From: Carettochelys insculpta
Taxonomy: Eukaryota > Chordata > Testudines > Carettochelyidae
Length of the DNA stretch: 64,000 nucleotides
Direction of reading: 5' to 3'
Assembly: GCF_033958435.1 (NCBI RefSeq)
Contig: NC_134138.1
Span: forward strand, 210,871,298 to 210,935,297
The translations under genes and the position numbers were made by a program. Under the pieces are notes generated by a model, which saw only the letters and a list, made by a program, of their open reading frames with translations, searched no databases and was not told the DNA's origin. Below, in pieces: positions 33,235 to 44,769 of this stretch (position 1 is its first letter; every line of letters begins with the position of its first letter).

Positions 33235-33432
33235 TGGGGTCTTGTTGACAAAATTTGCGGAGCATCTACACACAAAATGCATTTTGTTGACAGAAACCAT
33301 TGACAAAAAAGCCATGTAGACACTCTGAGGGCCCTTTTGTTGACAGGGCAGATCAAAAGATTGATTATGCGTAGACGCAATCCGTTGACACTAACTTCTG
33401 TAGACAGATGCTTCTAGTGTAGACATAGTGGA
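33235..33432. mobile_element. TTGACAGAA-type MITE fragment
   Basis: CTTGTTGACAAAATTTGC, TTTTGTTGACAGAAACC and a right terminus CTAGTGTAGACATAGTGG. The expected left terminus is missing. Relatives: 20820-21214 and 63309-63760. Confidence 0.6.
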
Positions 33433-34315
33433 AGATAAGAAAAGAATCCTTTAACAAAAGGAGTGAAGTAACCTAGCATTAATTCGGGAAAATACTTAAA
33501 GCAAGATTTATAAACATAAAACCATGAGCAAAAGACTGACCTCAGAATACACTGTGGAGTGTGTTTTGCCCCAGGTTCTTAAACCCAACAACCAAGAAGT
33601 CTTTTTTTTTTAACATGTCCCTCTTTTCTCTGAACTCCCCCATAGCTTCTGTGATTGTCAGTGCAGACCCTGAATTCAGAGGTGCATCTGCAGAGTTCAC
33701 TTCCCACCTGGCTAGGAGGAGTCCAAGGAACCAGCTTACTCACTCATTGCATGACTGGCCACCCCTGACTTTTGTTTGGAATCCACCCTGCTGGCCACTC
33801 ACTGCTGCACCACCAGGTCCTACCACTTAACACAGTTCTCCAAGATTTTAGCTGTTAGTGGGAGAGCCTCACTGTTAATACACATCAGACGTCACAGAAG
33901 CTGTCATAAAAGAGATCTAATTCTTCAGCATCTAACAAGCTTCTTCACTGAGTCTTAATTAGCTTTTATTACATAATGGAAACAGGAGGATCAAATAGGA
34001 TCTAAAACTCTGAGGCAAAACCACCCCCACCTTTGTACTCACTCTCTCACAACTCTCTGCGTTTTGGCCCCCATGCCCCCAGTCTAGAGAATACAGGTGG
34101 GCTGAGGGTGAGTCCCTCACACAGGGTATGCCAAGGACAGTTCTGCTACCCTTGATTCACACAAAATGGATAGAAAGCCATTTATTATTCCTGTCCCCAA
34201 TAAAAGAAACAAAAACAAAAAAACTTGCGATCCAACACCAACCAAAGTGATCATCTGGGCAAAGGAATTCCATCTTGCTGAGCTCCAAGGTAGAGTGGGT
34301 GTGTCTATGCAAACA
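33433..34315. other. unassigned sequence
   Basis: A C-rich stretch near 34020-34160 may be an old LTR-like piece; nothing decisive is visible. Confidence 0.35.
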
Positions 34316-35139
34316 AGGTCAGCTGCAGATCAGGAAAGGGATCTTGGAGTTATAGTGGATAGTTCTCTGAAGACATCCACGCAGTGTGCAGCGGCTGTTA
34401 GTAAAGCAAATAGGATGTTAGGAATTATTAAAAAAGGGATAGATAATAAGACAAAAGATATTATACTTCCCCCATATAAAACTATGGTACGGCCACATCT
34501 TGAGTACTGTGTGCAGATGTGGTCTCCTCACCTCAAAAAAGATATATTGGCATTAGAAAAGGTTCAGAAAGGCGACTAAGATGATTAGGGGTTTGGAACG
34601 GGTCCCATATGGGGAGAGGCTAGAGAGACTGGGACTTTTCAGTCTGGAAAAGAGGCGATTGAGGGGTGATATGATAGAGGTATATAAAATCATGAATGGT
34701 GTGGAGAAAGTGAATATAGAAAAATTATTTACCTTTTCCCATAATACAAGAACTAGGGGACACCAAATGAAATTGATGGGTAGTAGGTTCAAAACTAATA
34801 AAAGGAAATTTTTCTTCACACAGCGCACAGTCAACCTGTGGAACTCCTTGCCGGAGGAGGCTGTGAAGGCCAGGACTCTATTAGGGTTTTAAAAAGAGCT
34901 CGATAAATTTTTGCAGGTTAGGTCCATAAATGGCTATTAGCCAGGGATAAAGTATGGTGCCCTAGCCTTCAGTACAAGGGCAGGTGTTGGATGGCAGGAG
35001 ATAAATCACTTGATCATTGTCTTCTGTTCTCCTTCTCTGGGGCACTTGGCATTGGCCACTGTCGGCAGACGGGATACTGGGCTGGATGGACCTTTGGTCT
35101 GACCCAGTATGGCCATTCTTATGTTCTTATGTTCTTATG
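34316..35139 (+). pseudogene. CR1 LINE 3' part (best preserved copy)
   Basis: From 34325 the frame reads DQERDLGVIVDSSLKTST, KANRMLGIIKKGIDNKT and TMVRPHLEYCVQMWSPHL to a stop at 34577-34579. A reading-frame change restores [20 protein letters not shown], then [10 protein letters not shown] and [32 protein letters not shown]. This is the thumb/C-terminal part of CR1 ORF2. The 3' UTR ends with GACCCAGTATGGCCATTC and three TTCTTATG octamers (35115-35139), the typical CR1 tail that needs no poly(A). It is 5'-truncated near 34316 and otherwise relatively young. Confidence 0.9.
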
Positions 35140-35364
35140 CTGAAATCCTCTTCCCCAGTTCATCACTAAATGCCGGGCAAGAGCTCATTCAGCTCATTTG
35201 TCTTGCATGTGTAATCAACCTGTCCTTCAGAAGCAACAAATAAGTGTAGTAATAACAATAATAATATCTGGTCAGACAATAACAGGTCTCTTTACTTATG
35301 AGACAGTGCTCCTGATGCTGACATCTCATAAATCCATGACAACCTGAACTATATCCACAACTAT

Positions 35365-35460
35365 ACCCATACTGCATCTGACAAAGCAGGCCTTTGCGCA
35401 TGAAAGCTTATGCTGCAAAATATCTGTTAGCCTATACAGTGCTACAGGACCTCTTGTTAT
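35365..35460 (+). mobile_element. Penelope-like 3' tail fragment
   Basis: CTGACAAAGCAGGCCTTTGC, GCATGAAAGCTTATGC, AAAATATCTGTTAGCC and GTGCTACAGGACCTCTTG match the terminal repeats at 15715-15830 (inverse) and 16500-16552. Confidence 0.7.
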
Positions 35461-36631
35461 GTTCTTAATATCTTGAAATAAAATCTGAAGGACTTCCTTA
35501 ACTTCAACAATCTATATCTCCTAGCAGCAGCACTTTATGAAACATCCTGAATAGCAACTTCATTGCAACCTTTCATCCAACAAATCACAGATGAAATGGG
35601 GGACTCCAGTGAAAATGTGGAATTTTGCCTTCAATAGGGCCAGGATTACACCCCAGGCTTGTCACCTCAAGAAACAGGAAACTTTCCTAGAAATTTTCAG
35701 ATAAGACTTTTAAACTAATATTAATTGTATGTTGTGTTTTTATTTTGAAGGCAAAGTCTTATGAGACCCTGTTGGTTACTCAGACATTATTAATTTTCTT
35801 AAGCTTTAAAAAAATCTAAATGGATGGTACAATAGCATGTGCTGTTTGATGCTTCTGCCCTGATGCACAGAAACTGGTCTCTCCTGCCAGCCACTTACAA
35901 GCAGAATTGTACCCCTGCCTGCTAATGACACTGCAGCATCAAACATGCCTGATCAAATTGCCAAGGCCTTCCAAGCAAACTCTTAAACAGCATTATCAAG
36001 AAACAGTGAACTGGTACTGCTGATCTTATGACCAGATTGACAGCATGAATGGGAATGCCTCCCAATATATTGTAATAAGGGCTATACATAGATTGCAATA
36101 TAATCTGCATATTTGCTCAGAAAGTCCAGTCACATTACATGAGGTCTCTTTAAATAAATGTCAATCAAGTGCTGTCACAATACTAAGAGTCTTAGACAGG
36201 AAAATCTTGCCTATTAAAAATGTAATTGCCTGGACTAGATTTTACTTATTTTCAGTGACAAAGGTTCCTGGTTATTTAGAAGCAGCTCAAGTGCTAATCT
36301 TGGCCTATTACTTACTCTGAAAATTCAGAATGGTCAACAAATAAAAACGTTGAAAAACAACTTTATAACAAAACGATGCACCTCATAGAACAAAATGTAT
36401 CAGGCATCCTCATCTAAGTTCTTTCTTCCTCTGTAGTGTTACTATTTTTCTTTAAACACAAATGGCCTTTTATAAAGCACCTAATTGAGTAACATGAGAA
36501 CAACTGTTGCCATTACTCATCCCTTACATATGATGTCTTTCTTGTGGTTGACATTCATGCTCATAGGTGCATGCCTTGCCTCTCTTATCCGCATTTCCTG
36601 GTCAGCTCCACACTGCTGCTCACAAAAGTAG
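35461..36631. other. unassigned AT-rich sequence
   Basis: No supported feature. Confidence 0.45.
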
Positions 36632-36955
36632 CCTCTTTAATCCAGCACTCTCTCATCCAGCAACATCAGTAGTTCAGCATGATTTTAGTTAGCTGTATGT
36701 CCACTTATCATGGGGGTGGCCAAGTTTCCCATGGTCACATCAAGTTTTTTTACAGCCACCAGTCCTGGCTCTCAGTGTTCTGTTCTGTTATTTAACTGTA
36801 ATTTCCCCCTAAATATCTTCTAAGAGCCCAGTAAGCCGTGGCAATGCTGGTAATGCTGTTAGAAAATATTGACTCTCCACGGTTCAATAAATTCTCTCAC
36901 CCAGCACCGGTCAGGTCCCAAGGATTCCAGAATAGAGAGGTTCAGTCTATAATAC
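36632..36955. mobile_element. Tigger/mariner-like MITE
   Basis: Starts CTTTAATCCAGCACTCTCTC, ATCCAGCAACATC and closes CACCGGTCAGGTCCCAAGG, AATAGAGAGGTTCAGTC. The CCAGCA/TGCTGG-type termini with CTCTCT/AGAGAG are those of Tigger-like non-autonomous elements. No transposase. TA duplications are not certain. Confidence 0.55.
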
Positions 36956-37794
36956 TTCTCTCTTCGTCTGCATGCTTTAAAAATCAGGTATGAAATCGTT
37001 TAATGATTATGACTCATTTTGGGTGTCAGTTGCAAAAATACTGAATGTCGCCTTAACTTTCCCTCCTTTGAAGTGAACTGCAAAACTGTCACTGACTACA
37101 ACAAAAGTAAAGTAAAGTCAGCGATGAGTGCTTTTGAATATCAGACTCTTTTTGTTTTGAAAAAAATACACGTTCAGAATCACATTTCCCTAGACTCTGG
37201 CTGCATCATCCTCTAGGCTACATAAACCCTGCCTGTAGTTTCTTCAGAGCTCAGTCTGGTAGGGCCAAACCTATTTTCTCCCTTACATGTGTTCTCAGTT
37301 GATTACCTGCCACATCTCTTTCCACCACTCACTAACATTCCTCGTAGGCAAGAATGAGTGGTCTAACATGACAAACTGCACATCCCCTTGTGTTCAAGGG
37401 ATCTATCACATATTCCAGTCCATGAAGGAGCATTATTCTCCTGGAGGAAGACAGGTTCATTGTCTTCAACTGATTGTTTCATAATCTTGACCTTCTATTT
37501 AGAAGGCTAAACAAAGATTTGGCTGGGCAGATGCCTTTATTTCATGTACTAATTTTGTACACTCACAGTTAAAATGTACAGAGTTTGTGGATCCTTTGGT
37601 TTATTTTTGCTGAAAGCACTTTTATTAATTGAATATTTTACCAGCCACTAATGGTGTCAAGATTCAACAGCTGACAAAATGGTTGCACATATAATAATAA
37701 ATACATTTCCTCTGTCTTCCACTTTGGCATCTAGGCTGAAATTTATACAACTAGAGAGAAAGAAAGAGACAACATTCCAAGTCTTTATTTATAG
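36956..37794. other. unassigned AT-rich sequence
   Basis: No supported feature. Confidence 0.45.
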
Positions 37795-37885
37795 TGGTTT
37801 TACACAGACACAACAGCCACTAAATTCAGTGGGAGTTTTGCATGAATGAGGACATTGAAATGCAAATGAGGACTTCAGGATTTAG
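37795..37885. repeat. ancient interspersed repeat piece
   Basis: AAATTCAGTGGGAGTTTTGC, AATGAGGACATTG and GGACTTCAGGATTTAGCTC are typical of an old, widely spread amniote repeat; a weak call. Confidence 0.35.
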
Positions 37886-38019
37886 CTCTTTATATCTGAA
37901 CATACTTTAGCTGAAATACTGTTGGTGGTATACTGTACATGATTGCTAGTGTATTCACCTTTTCCCCATTTTCCCCATGTTTTTGTTTGTGCATTGAGGA
38001 AGGCACAGAAGAAAAAGAA

Positions 38020-38070
38020 ATAGATACAGTTTGGACCTCCCTGGTCTGGCACAGCTGGGACCAGTGTTTC
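38020..38070. mobile_element. Tigger-like terminus
   Basis: ACAGTTTGGACCTCCCTGG, TCTGGCACAGCTGGGACC resembles a Tigger-like end next to the CR1 fragment; the rest of the element is not seen. Confidence 0.4.
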
Positions 38071-38109
38071 TGGTAATATTTTCCTTTCATGTGCAGAATA
38101 AATGTTTAT

Positions 38110-38975
38110 GTGCACCAAGGTCCATCAGAGAAGGTGAGGACTTCCTTGGCAGAAGGCAGCATTTAGTACAGCAGGCACAGCAGGCTGAGCACCCAGTTAG
38201 GGCTGTACAAAACAAGGAAGAAAACTGGAAGCATGTAGCCTCTAGGAGAAGACAGCCAGTTCAGATATACCCAATTTCAGTGGAGGTAAACAACCACTTT
38301 CAGGTTCTATGCAGGGTTATATAGTGGAGAATGCTGTGGCAGAGACCTCTCAGGGAAGGCATCAGAAGACTTCTCTACTTCTCCATGTAGGAACTAATGA
38401 CATAGCAAAGAACGGCCTTGAGCAGATCACTGTGGATTATGTATCTCTGGGAAGGAAGATCAAGGAATATGGAGCGGAAGTGGTCTTCTCATCCATCTTC
38501 CTCGTTGAAGGAAGGGATCCAGGTATGGATCATCGAATCATGGAAGTAAATGTGAGGTTGCGCTGATGGTGTTGGAGAGAGGGCTTTGGTTTCTTGGACC
38601 ATGGGATTCTGTTTCAGGAACAAGGATTGCCTGGAAGAGATGGGATCAGCTACAAAGAGAGGAAAGAGCACCTTTGTAAGAAGGCTTGCAAACCTAGTGA
38701 GGCAGGCTTTAAACTATGATCTTTGGTGGACGATGACACAAGCCCTGCGGTAAGGAGGGAAGGAAGAAGGAGCAACAAAGGAGGAACCCTGATTCAAAAG
38801 GAGAAGGTAGGCCAATCACCTACTTATCTAAGGTGTTTGTGCACAAATGCAAGAAGCCTGGGAAACAAACAGGAAGAATTAGAGTCCCTGCCACAGTCAA
38901 AACCACACAGCCATAAAGCTAGTTTAACCAGCTGGTGGAAGAATCCTCCCATTAATTATTATGGCCAAGGGGGTG
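38110..38975 (+). pseudogene. CR1 5' region: ORF1 esterase-like domain and start of ORF2
   Basis: The frame 38309-38566 contains LLLHVGTNDIAKNGLEQITV, then LGRKIKEYGAEVVFSSIF, and MDHRIMEVNVRLR, followed across a stop by LDHGILFQEQGLPGRDGI. This is the SGNH/PC-esterase-like part of CR1 ORF1 (GTND and D-GI blocks retained). From 38810 the sense strand reads LRCLCTNARSLGNKQEELES, the start of the ORF2 apurinic-type endonuclease. The copy thus covers the ORF1/ORF2 junction, a part usually lost through 5' truncation, and stops at 38975. Frameshifts make it inactive. Confidence 0.8.
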
Positions 38976-41084
38976 GGTGAGAGGGAGAGTGTGCCCCAGT
39001 CTTACAGACTGAATGTACATTGTGCTTGCTGAACTAGAAGAGGACTTTGTTTAAAGTATTGTGGTTAATAAAAGAAATATTTGTACTCTTCAAAAGAAAA
39101 AATAATCCTGTCCATTAAATGTGTATGCAGGTTCTTAAGCTCAGGCACCATAGCTTCATGACAGTACTGCAATCTGGAAAGAATTTGTGGTCTTCTGAGT
39201 ATTATGGTGGCTTATCAGCCAACATGGAATAACTGATGTATTTATTCTTTCTTTTGAGATTAAATGTAATTGGTTTTAAAAGATAATCATTCTTTTGTTT
39301 GAGTTTTATGCATTTCTTATGAAGAGCTAACACTTCTGACAAACCGTGTAGTCTTTTATACTCATTTCCCAGTGGATAAATACTTTTGTTAATTAATAAA
39401 GTATTACAGAAGCACTTTGTGTCTGCATTTAACTGTAGAAGAATTTTGTTCAGATTATGTTAATAGATTGTCCGCTTTATTTTTTGTATTAATTGCAACC
39501 TTTTCAGTAATGTTGTCATAAGAGAATTCCTGCTGTGAGTACTGGCTCTTTTCTGAGATTATTTTTGGTTTGACTCTTCTGAAATAATGTTGGTAACAAA
39601 TTGCTACATACTATATATATCACTTGAATTTAATTATTTATTGTCAATTATATTAGTTACAAATTCAGCCATTTTATTCTGCTTCCTAATTGTTTGCAAA
39701 CTGAATCTAATATATATGAATCTACTTATTATTTATAAGTACTCACAAACTAGTGCAAAACAGTAATCAAGTCATAGCTGGTGAACTGTTTTGAGCGGCT
39801 ATTCACTGTTCATTATTTGTAATTTTTAATTGGTCACCTATGCCACAGGATATTGCTATTGTTCCTGGACAAGATGACTATTTTTTTAAACAGAAGGTTG
39901 ACAAATGGAGAAACTACTATGCATTAATTATGCAAGTCAGATTGCAGAAAATTGCACATGTGAATTATATAATGAGATTTAACTACACAGTTATGGGTCA
40001 ATAATTGTACAGCAATAGTGAATTATTATTGGCTGAGACAACTCTATTTCAGAGTAACATCAATTGAAGTGAGGAATTTTGTTAATTTTTTCTCAAGAAA
40101 GGATTTAGTTGTTATATATTGTCTGCGGGGAGAAAAATATATGTCCCTTATATCGCCCCAGATCCTGCATACTTTGTATCTGTAGAGGTGCATCAAATAG
40201 GTTAATTTTTAATTTTTGGCTAAACTTCCTTTGTAGTAGTAAATTAGTGATCTCGCCACTTCCTGACAGAGTGATTCTATTAATTATTTGTTTTGTTCAG
40301 ATATAGTGAAGAGTTAGGAACTAACAGCAGCTCTTTGTGAGTAATCTCATTGTCTTCTATATATTAATTTGTGCAGATCAGGATGCAGGATAAGGGCTAA
40401 AATAATAATAGATTTAATTTTTAAAACCAGACTCATATATTGCAGAATTTCTCTTTAAGGTTCAATTTGTTTCCATATCCCAATTATGCCCCAGATTTTT
40501 CCAAAAATGTAAATATTGGAAGTGTCAAACAGTTGAGTTTTTAAGCTTAGTACTTCAGCTCCAACATTTTGTTTATTTTCAACTAAATATGCTATCTAAA
40601 ATCAGTTTTAACTTCTTGTGAGTAGTGGTCATTATCATATGTGTGATAAAATAGAGCTTTGCTCTGCTCACGATATATTAGAAGGTTATTAAAATAAATC
40701 TTTCATATCTCAGGAGGCAACAACTTATTGAAGAGACATTATTCACAAACAACAGGCTGCTATTCTTCCAAATATCTTGTTGTGATATTGTTGTAGTTGC
40801 TTTAATTTCCATTGTGCCTGAATCGAAAACATACTAATGTGCACTTCAGCACTGTCAGGCTATATAAAATTGGCTACTAATGGAGTCCTGCTCTTAGTAA
40901 CCCTAATTTAGTCACATGAGGTGAACATCATAGGCCAGCTGTGAACTTCTGCTGAAGAGATAGAAATCCAGTTCTGGGACAGTGGAGGTGTTGGATGTCA
41001 AAATTGGAGTGTATGGCACAACTGTCAGCTTGTACATTACTTGCCCACATTAGGCCTGGCTCTCTTTGATACAACAGGTCGGAC
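38976..41084. other. 2.1-kb AT-rich stretch without recognisable repeats
   Basis: I find no transposon ends, no convincing ORF and only short homopolymers. It is one of the largest repeat-free stretches in the window. Confidence 0.45.
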
Positions 41085-41700
41085 ATCTAAAAACTGGGAC
41101 TCTCTGGTCCTGGACCATGGATATTCCTGGATCAGAGAGCCCCAGAAGTCAGGACTCAGGAGGATAGACAGCCTGCAGCTCAGAGCCCTGCCATGCCAGA
41201 AGTCTGACTGAGGCCAGTGGCAGCAGGCTTGGCAGCCTGGCCAGGGACACTGGGTAGAAGCCCCATCAGGAAGGCAGCTTGAGCGAGGCTGGTGGACACA
41301 GGGCCTGTGGACACAGGACTGGCTGCCTGAATGGGGCATGCAGCCTAACAGCCAGAAAGCTGGATGGGACCAGTGGCAATGGAGCTAGCAACCCAAGAAG
41401 GGCCAGTGGCAGTGGGACCAGCAGCCTGAGTGGGGCAGGCAACCAGCAGCTGGTTGCTCAGGCCACTGGCTGGGAGCCTGGCTGGGCTGGGAAGTTTGAG
41501 CAGGGGCCAGCAGCAGCAGGCCAGCAGCCCCACGGGCCAGGGCTCACAGCTGAGCTGGTCTGGTGGTGTGAGCTGGTGACCAGGACACTGGGAGAGGGCA
41601 GCAACTAGGGGGCTGGCAGGCTGGCATCTAGAGATGGAATTGACCTCTGCTGGTCTGGCAAAATCCTTCTTTGGGACGGGTCAGATCCCAACAGGTGTTC
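41085..41700. mobile_element. possible Tigger-like element with repetitive interior
   Basis: Left GGGACTCTCTGGTCCTGG, ATCAGAGAGCCCC and right GAATTGACCTCTGCTGGTC, TGGCAAAATCC recall Tigger-like ends. The interior is a degenerate repeat of GGCCAGTGGCAGCAGG, GCAGCCTGGCTGGG words. The GC content is far above the flanks. Confidence 0.4.
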
Positions 41701-41825
41701 CCTGTAGGCTGAGCACTTGGGGAGCCTCCCAGAAGAGATTCAGGGGCTACCCAATTGACTAGGAGAGCGCCTACAGCCATCAGCATGTGTTTCTATGGGT
41801 GGTGCACATCTTTTCTTACCTTATC

Positions 41826-42868
41826 ATGGAATCATAGAATCCTAGGGCCAGAAGGGACCTCAGGAGTTCATCACGTCCAGATCCCTGCCTAAAGCAGGAC
41901 CAACTAAATCATCCCAGACAGGACTTTGTCAAGCCGGAACTTAAAAACCTTTAGGGATGGAGATTCCACCACCTCTCTCGGTAGAACATTCCAATGAGTC
42001 ACTGCTCTTCTGCTGAAATAGTTTTTCCTAATATTGAATGTATGCCTCCCCCTCTGTAACTTGAGATCATTGCTCCTTGTTCTGCCGTTCATCACTGCAG
42101 AGAACAGCCTCTCTCCAACCTCTTTATAACCGTAGGTCAGCAAGCTGAAGGCTGCTATCAAGTTGCCCCTCACTCTTCTCTTCTGCAAACTAAATAAGGC
42201 CAAATCCCTCAGCTCCTTCTCATAGGTCATGTGCTCCAGCCACTTAATAATTTTTGTTGCCCTCTGCTGGATCTGCTCCAGTGTATCCATATCCTTTCTG
42301 GGGGGCCCAGAACCTAGACACAATACTCCAGATGTGGCCTCACTAGTGTTGAGTAGAGGGGAATAATAACTTCTCTAGATCTGCTAGAAATGTTCCTCCT
42401 AATGCACCCCAATATGCTGTTAGCCTTCGTGGCTACAATGGCACACTCTCGACTCATATCCAGCCTCTTCACATCTCTAATCTCCAGGTCCTTTTCTGCT
42501 GCACTGCTACTTAGCCAGTCAGTGACCAGTCTGTAACGATGTGTGGGATTCTTCTGTTCCAAGTGTAGGACTCTGCACTTGTCCGTGTTGAACCTCGTCA
42601 GATTTCTTTTGGCCCAATCCTCCAATTTACCTAGGTCACTTTGGACCCTATCCGTACCCTCCAATGTATCTACCCGACCCCCTAGCTTAGTGTCATCTAC
42701 ACATTTGCTGAGGATGCAATCCAAGTGATTAATAAAGATGACGAACAGTACTGGCCCTAGAACCAATCCTTGGGTCACTCCACTTGAAACCAACTGCGAA
42801 ACAGACATTGAGCTATTGATCACTAACTGTTGGGCCCGACCATCTGACCAGCTTTCTATCCACCTTAA
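41826..42868 (-). pseudogene. CR1 LINE, antisense, RT 3' half
   Basis: Minus-strand frame 42823-42314: SSGVTQGLVLGPVLFVIFIN, CILSKCVDDTKLGGRVDTL (catalytic YADD-type box degraded to CVDD), NTDKCRVLHLEQKN, ANSILGCIRRNISSRSR and YSTLVRPHLEYCV. A frame change near 42310 continues KDMDTLEQIQQRATKIIKWL, ELRDLALFSLQKRRVRGNLI, RNYFSRRAVTHWNVLPREV-like text to a stop at 41904. The 3' end is of the AATCATAGAATCCTAGGG kind (41826-41845), different from the octamer-tailed CR1 copies at 16556 and 34316. It is interrupted at 42868 by a Penelope-like element and resumes at 44770. Confidence 0.9.
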
Positions 42869-42879
42869 GTAACCCCACA

Positions 42880-43710
42880 GTAGACTCCCTCCTCAAACCC
42901 TATGCCACCAACACTCCCAGCTATCTCCAAGTTGCCACTGACTTCCTGAGGAAATTACAAAGCATCGGAAAACTTCCCAACAACACCATCCTTGCCACCA
43001 TGGATGTAGAGGCTGTGTACACTAATATCCCGCATGACGATGGATTACAAGCGATCAGGAATACCATCCCTGATGTCACCACAGCCAGTCTGGTGGCTGA
43101 CCTCTGTAACTTTGTTCTCACCCACAATTGTTTCCAATTTGGGGACGACTTATACCTCCAGATTAGTGGAACTGCTATGGGCACCCGCATGGCTCCACAA
43201 TATGCTAATATATTTATGGCTGACCTGGAACAACGATTTCTCAGCTCTCGTCCCCTATTACCCCTCCTTTATTTATGATATATTGATGACATCTTTATGA
43301 TTTGGACCCATGGTATAGAACCTCTAGAAGAATTCCACAGAGACTTTAACAATCTGCACCCCACCATCAGCTCATGCCTCGACCACTCCATGCAAGAGAT
43401 ACATTTCCAGGACACTACAGTACAAATCAAGGATGGTCTGATCAGGACCACACTCTACCAGAAACCAACTGACCACTATACTTACCCACAGGCTTCTAGC
43501 TGCCATCCTACACACACAACAAGATCCATTGTTTACAGTCAAGTCCTTAGGTACAATCGCATTTGCTCTGATCCTACTGATAGAGACCAAAAACTACAAG
43601 ATCTCTACCAAATATTCATAAACCTGAATTACCAACCAGGAGAAGTAAAAAACAAATCAACAGGGCCAGATGAATACCCAGAAACCAGCTACTTCAAGAT
43701 AGGACCATAA
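42880..43710 (+). pseudogene. Penelope-type reverse transcriptase, nearly open
   Basis: One reading frame runs from VDSLLKPYATNTPSYL at 42880 to 43710, about 276 residues, broken only by a TGA at 43276-43278. Conserved RT blocks in order: MDVEAVYTNIPHDDGLQAI (first catalytic Asp region), LQISGTAMGTRMAPQYANIF, then immediately after the TGA YIDDIFMIW (catalytic YxDD at 43279-43290), HFQDTTVQIKDGLIRTTLYQ, KPTDHY and TTRSIVYSQVLRYNRICSDP. The TGA probably arose from CGA by CpG decay. The N-terminal fingers are missing through 5' truncation, so the copy is inactive. It acts in families of this kind by copying the element RNA at a nicked chromosomal site. Confidence 0.92.
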
Positions 43711-43959
43711 AAACCAACAACAGAACACCACTGGTCATTACCTACAGCCCCCAACTCAAACCAGGGCAACACATCATTAAAGACCTACAACCCTTCCTTA
43801 ATCAGGATGCCACACTCCAGAAGGCCCTAGGTGACAGGCCTGTTCTCTCCTAAAGACAACCTCTCAACCTTATGAGGATTCTCACCAGCAACCATAGACT
43901 GTACCACAATAATACCAATCCTGAAAGTTTTCCTTGCAACAAGCCCCATTGACAGCTTT

Positions 43960-44390
43960 GTCCACATATCTATTCTGGAGATACCATCACTGGACCTAAC
44001 CAGGTTATTCACAGAATTACAGGCACATCCTCATGTTCCTCTACTAACATCATATATGCCATCATGTGCCAACAATGCCCACATCCTTTGTATATAGGAC
44101 AAATGGTAATCATGCTTTGACAAAGAATGACGGGACACAAAACAGACATCAGAAAGCTCTTAACTCACAAGCCTGTCATCCAGCACTTTAATGGAGTGGG
44201 CCATTCTGTTAATTACCTGAAAGTCTGTGTTTTACTGAAAAGGAAATTTAAGAATTGCCTGCAAAGAGAGAGTGCCAAACTCTCTTTTATATTCATATTT
44301 GACACATTAACATGTGGTTTGAACTGGGACACCAATTATTTGGGTCATTATATAGACTCTTTTACATATTTGTTTTTATCTGACTCTTGA
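43960..44390 (+). pseudogene. Penelope GIY-YIG endonuclease region, degraded
   Basis: Translation near 44035-44105 gives CSSTNIIYAIMCQQCPHPLY then YIGQ, i.e. an (I)IY...YIG pair with the usual spacing of about ten residues plus Cys-x2-Cys. A stop near 44117 precedes QRMTGHKTDIRKLL, HKPVIQHFNGVGHSVNYLKV and CVLLKRKFKNCLQRESAKLS (44127-44390 frame). In Penelope-like elements this nuclease nicks the insertion site. Confidence 0.75.
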
Positions 44391-44605
44391 CTTCTCCCCT
44401 TCCTACTGCCCCTCTGCTCTTCTGATTTGCCCACCGTGATTACAATTTTCTGATTCGTCAACATTGATAACTATTTTTGGTTCTTTGTGCCTTAAATATT
44501 GAGTCTGTGGTCTGAAGAACTGGCTCTATCCCACGAAAGCTCACCATCTAATAAATTATTTTGTTAGTTTTTAAAGTGCTACTGGACTGCTTTTTTTTTC
44601 CTGCA

Positions 44606-44769
44606 CACGTAAGTATGGTTAACTATCCCATGCAGTGGTACCTATACCACGTCACAGAGAAACAATAAGTATCCTCTACAACCTAAACTCCAAGGCAGCT
44701 AGCCTTCAGCTCAAGCTTGTAAAGGTGCCTGCACTGAGATCCCAGGTTTGAGCCTGCCTAAGGGCAGTT
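44606..44769 (+). repeat. possible tRNA-derived SINE head
   Basis: The stretch 44690-44762 has CAGCTAGCCTTCAGCTCAAG (box A-like), GTGCCTGCACTGAGATC and CCAGGTTTGAGCCTGCC (box B-like GGTTTGAGCC). The order fits a tRNA-derived promoter, but no full cloverleaf or SINE body is recognised. Confidence 0.35.

Larger units (their letters stand above)
42869..44605 (+). mobile_element. Penelope-like element inserted into CR1
   Basis: About 1.74 kb, 5'-truncated inside the RT. It carries an RT (42880-43710), a decayed GIY-YIG segment (about 43960-44390) and a terminal tail (CTGAAGAACTGGCTCTATCC, CACGAAAGCTCACCATC, AATAAATTATTTTGTTAG, AAAGTGCTACTGGACTGC). The CR1 sequence is continuous across it (41826-42868 then 44770-44918, both antisense). 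Confidence 0.85.

Noticed and set aside
41279..41608. 109-codon Gly/Ser-rich frame
   Set aside because: Product of a degenerate GGCCAGTGGCAGCAGG-type repeat.
44690..44762. Functional tRNA gene
   Set aside because: Box A and box B-like words are present, but arms do not pair into a convincing cloverleaf and no terminator run follows.
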